In this document: one piece after another, positions 62,016 through 64,000 of the stretch
How positions within the stretch are numbered: position 1 is the stretch's first letter
Layout of the letters: each line of letters opens with the position of its first letter
Source of the DNA: Linepithema humile
Lineage: Eukaryota; Arthropoda; Insecta; Hymenoptera; Formicidae
DNA: 64,000 nucleotides
Direction of reading: 5' to 3'
NCBI RefSeq assembly: GCF_040581485.1
Contig: NC_090128.1
Span: 39,152,931-39,216,930 of the forward strand
Position numbers and translations under genes: made by a program
Notes under the pieces: model-generated
Databases searched by the model: none
The model's input: only the letters and a program-made list of their open reading frames with translations
Told to the model about the DNA's origin: nothing

Positions 62016-64000
62016 GTATTTATATGTGACAATTGAAAGAAAAATTGGTAATTGAAACGCATTATATAAATTTTTCGTGATACGCATGTGTAAAGGTATG
62101 TTTAATTACGTCATAAACCGCGTGATCTAACGACAGAGTCGTATTTAGATTTTATATAAAACGCTCCTTGGAGCCCGTATATTTTTTCTTACAACATTTA
62201 TACCAATAACATAGAAAATATATTAAACGCTACATTAAACACATCGAATTAATATTACAGATAAGAAAATTTTGCTGTATTCAAAGACTCAAATGGATAA
62301 ATTTATTGTCAAAAGGTGCTGGTATTCACGTAATAACTTAGCTACCAAATTACTTAACTTGATAATTGATGTTTTTAATTTAATTAGCAGAAATTTTCAC
62401 ATTAATAATTGTATATAAATAATAATTATCTTTTTAATATTATATATTTCTTCGAGAAATGTAACATCACTTATTACGATAAAGTATATACGCGACTGAG
62501 ATTCAGCTAGGTTTAGCGCCTGCGTGCAAAATTCATCCTTCCATTTCACAAACTGTTCACAATTCGGAGCAACACTGGATCAGACTTCATTTTTGTCGTG
62601 ACGACGTTAAGTTCTTTTTATTTGTATTTCACGTCGCGCGTTTTCCTTTCGTTTTCTTTTTGTCTGATTTCCGGGACGCGATTATTCGCGTATGAGATCA
62701 CGTCACGAGGCGGCAGTCGACAGGTTTGCAGTTTCACATAACGCGTCGTGCTGAGACGTGCTGAGTGTTGCACAAATTGCACGGCTCGTTGTTGTATTTA
62801 ACGTCGAACCCAGAAATAATCTGATCTGCCGATGATAACGTGGCTTATTGCTTAATTCTTGACGCTCGCATAGACACGGTGAGTACGTTTTTCCATTATT
62901 TCTACTTTTTTTGCCAACGTTGATGAGCATTGCGATGGAATCTTTTGTCTTATCCATCTTGTTCACAATTTAACATTTATCAAATATTTGCATATATTAA
63001 TCATGTGCGAATCCTATTTCATATGAATTTTTCAAAAATATTATGTGCTGAATGTATACGTAATATCACTTATAAAGAGCTACTTTATGCGCTTGTAAAT
63101 ACTTATTCTATTTGGCAACGAAATGTGAAGGTTAACCTTGTTTGGCCAAGTCATCTATTAAATGGACGATACCATTTTTTTATGGACATACCTTGCGTAT
63201 TTATGTATATGCACATACATATATTTGTTTTTTTATAATCTAATAATTGTATAGAATTTTATGAAGAAAACATTTAACTTAATTGATAATTTTGACAAAA
63301 ATTTTGGGAGAATTATTAAAATGACGAATTGCCATTATCATATACACATATATGCATATAGTTTATTTTTATCTCTTATCATTTTTATTATGAAATTGAA
63401 TAATGATATATGGTCTTTTTGCATGACAAAAATCAAGTTATACCAAATTAATTTGTTATATTTCAATAATTTGTTTATTAAATATGCTTTACAGAACTGT
63501 TATATAGAGATATATATCAGTGAAAGAAAATCTATATACAGTAAGTTTTATAACAAATTTATGTGTTATATAAAAAACATACCTTGCTGTATGCTGAAGT
63601 GGCTCATTAATAGCAAAATGTGATTAGTAGCAGATTTTTTATCTGTATAATAAAAAATGAGGATTTGAAGTTACTCTTTAGAACATTATTTGGCTTGTGT
63701 AAAACTCAATTGTATATATAAAGCCGCACCTTTAAAAAATGGAATAAGTTGAAGCATTCTTCTATAAATATATGATGTAATAACGAATAACATATACTTT
63801 AATGCATATAAAATATCAAGCTACTACTTTGATAAAAATCCAAGGTTACTTGTACAAATTAAACGATATGCTTTTATTTCGCAGCTTTATTTTAAAAGTC
63901 GCATAAAGTGTTAGTTTTACTTTTATTCATATAATTTAATAAATAAATATATTATTAATTGTTATTTGCTTAAAATAGATTGTGAGAATCATAGAAGTTC

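Larger units (their letters stand above)
61928..64000. other. AT-rich terminal stretch
   Basis: No coding gene is supported. A GC-richer patch at about 62.5-62.88 kb ends in a strong splice-donor sequence and may be a non-coding first exon (see findings). The remainder is AT-rich, with open frames that have no recognisable motifs. Confidence 0.55.

Noticed and set aside
62930..63623. AT-rich open frames of 102 and 120 codons near the right end
   Set aside because: They are dominated by Ile, Phe, Tyr and Asn from AT-rich DNA, with no motif and no good start context or splice structure.

Overview
This window is nuclear DNA from an insect, most likely a hymenopteran and probably an ant. That assignment is an inference. 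It rests on spliceosomal introns, long dinucleotide and tetranucleotide microsatellites, CpG-rich intergenic DNA next to AT-rich gene-dense DNA, and insect-type genes such as an RR-1 cuticular protein. Nothing resembles a bacterial operon, a CRISPR array or a virus.

Layout. Positions 1-39,327 hold no gene I can recognise. The stretch contains microsatellites (including a GA/GATA tract of about 370 bp at 10,737-11,109), a 121-bp foldback MITE (33,457-33,577) and a few possible promoter or transposon-end signals. From 39.3 to 43.2 kb lie two convergent genes: a short coiled-coil gene of unknown identity (+) and a PMF1/Nnf1 kinetochore gene (-). The first coding exon of PMF1 is about 2.3 kb away from the rest of the gene. 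Positions 43.2-48.4 kb are intergenic. A five-exon RR-1 cuticular protein gene with a TATA box runs from 48.37 to 50.02 kb (+). A 24-exon full-length ABCA transporter gene (about 1,669 residues) occupies 50.74-58.13 kb (-). Positions 58.1-60.2 kb carry an intact 348-bp non-autonomous hAT-like element with an 8-bp target-site duplication, followed by a degenerate inverted repeat. Two mitochondrial ribosomal protein genes, mRpL14 (-) and mRpS28 (+), stand head to head at 60.19-61.93 kb. The last 2 kb are AT-rich, with one possible non-coding first exon.

How the genes relate. mRpL14 and mRpS28 both serve the mitoribosome, and about 400 bp between their start codons could act as a shared promoter. 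PMF1 is a subunit of the Mis12 kinetochore complex. Its convergent coiled-coil neighbour may or may not be functionally linked. The ABCA lipid-type transporter and the cuticular protein are tail to tail but functionally independent.

Exon structures were assembled by hand from open frames, GT/GC-AG borders and reading phase. Every gene model given closes in frame. I see no convincing undescribed multi-gene system. The least ordinary items are the reconstructed PMF1 gene with its complex intron, the perfect 20-bp palindrome with an AACCGGTT core upstream of it, and the two well-delimited MITEs.
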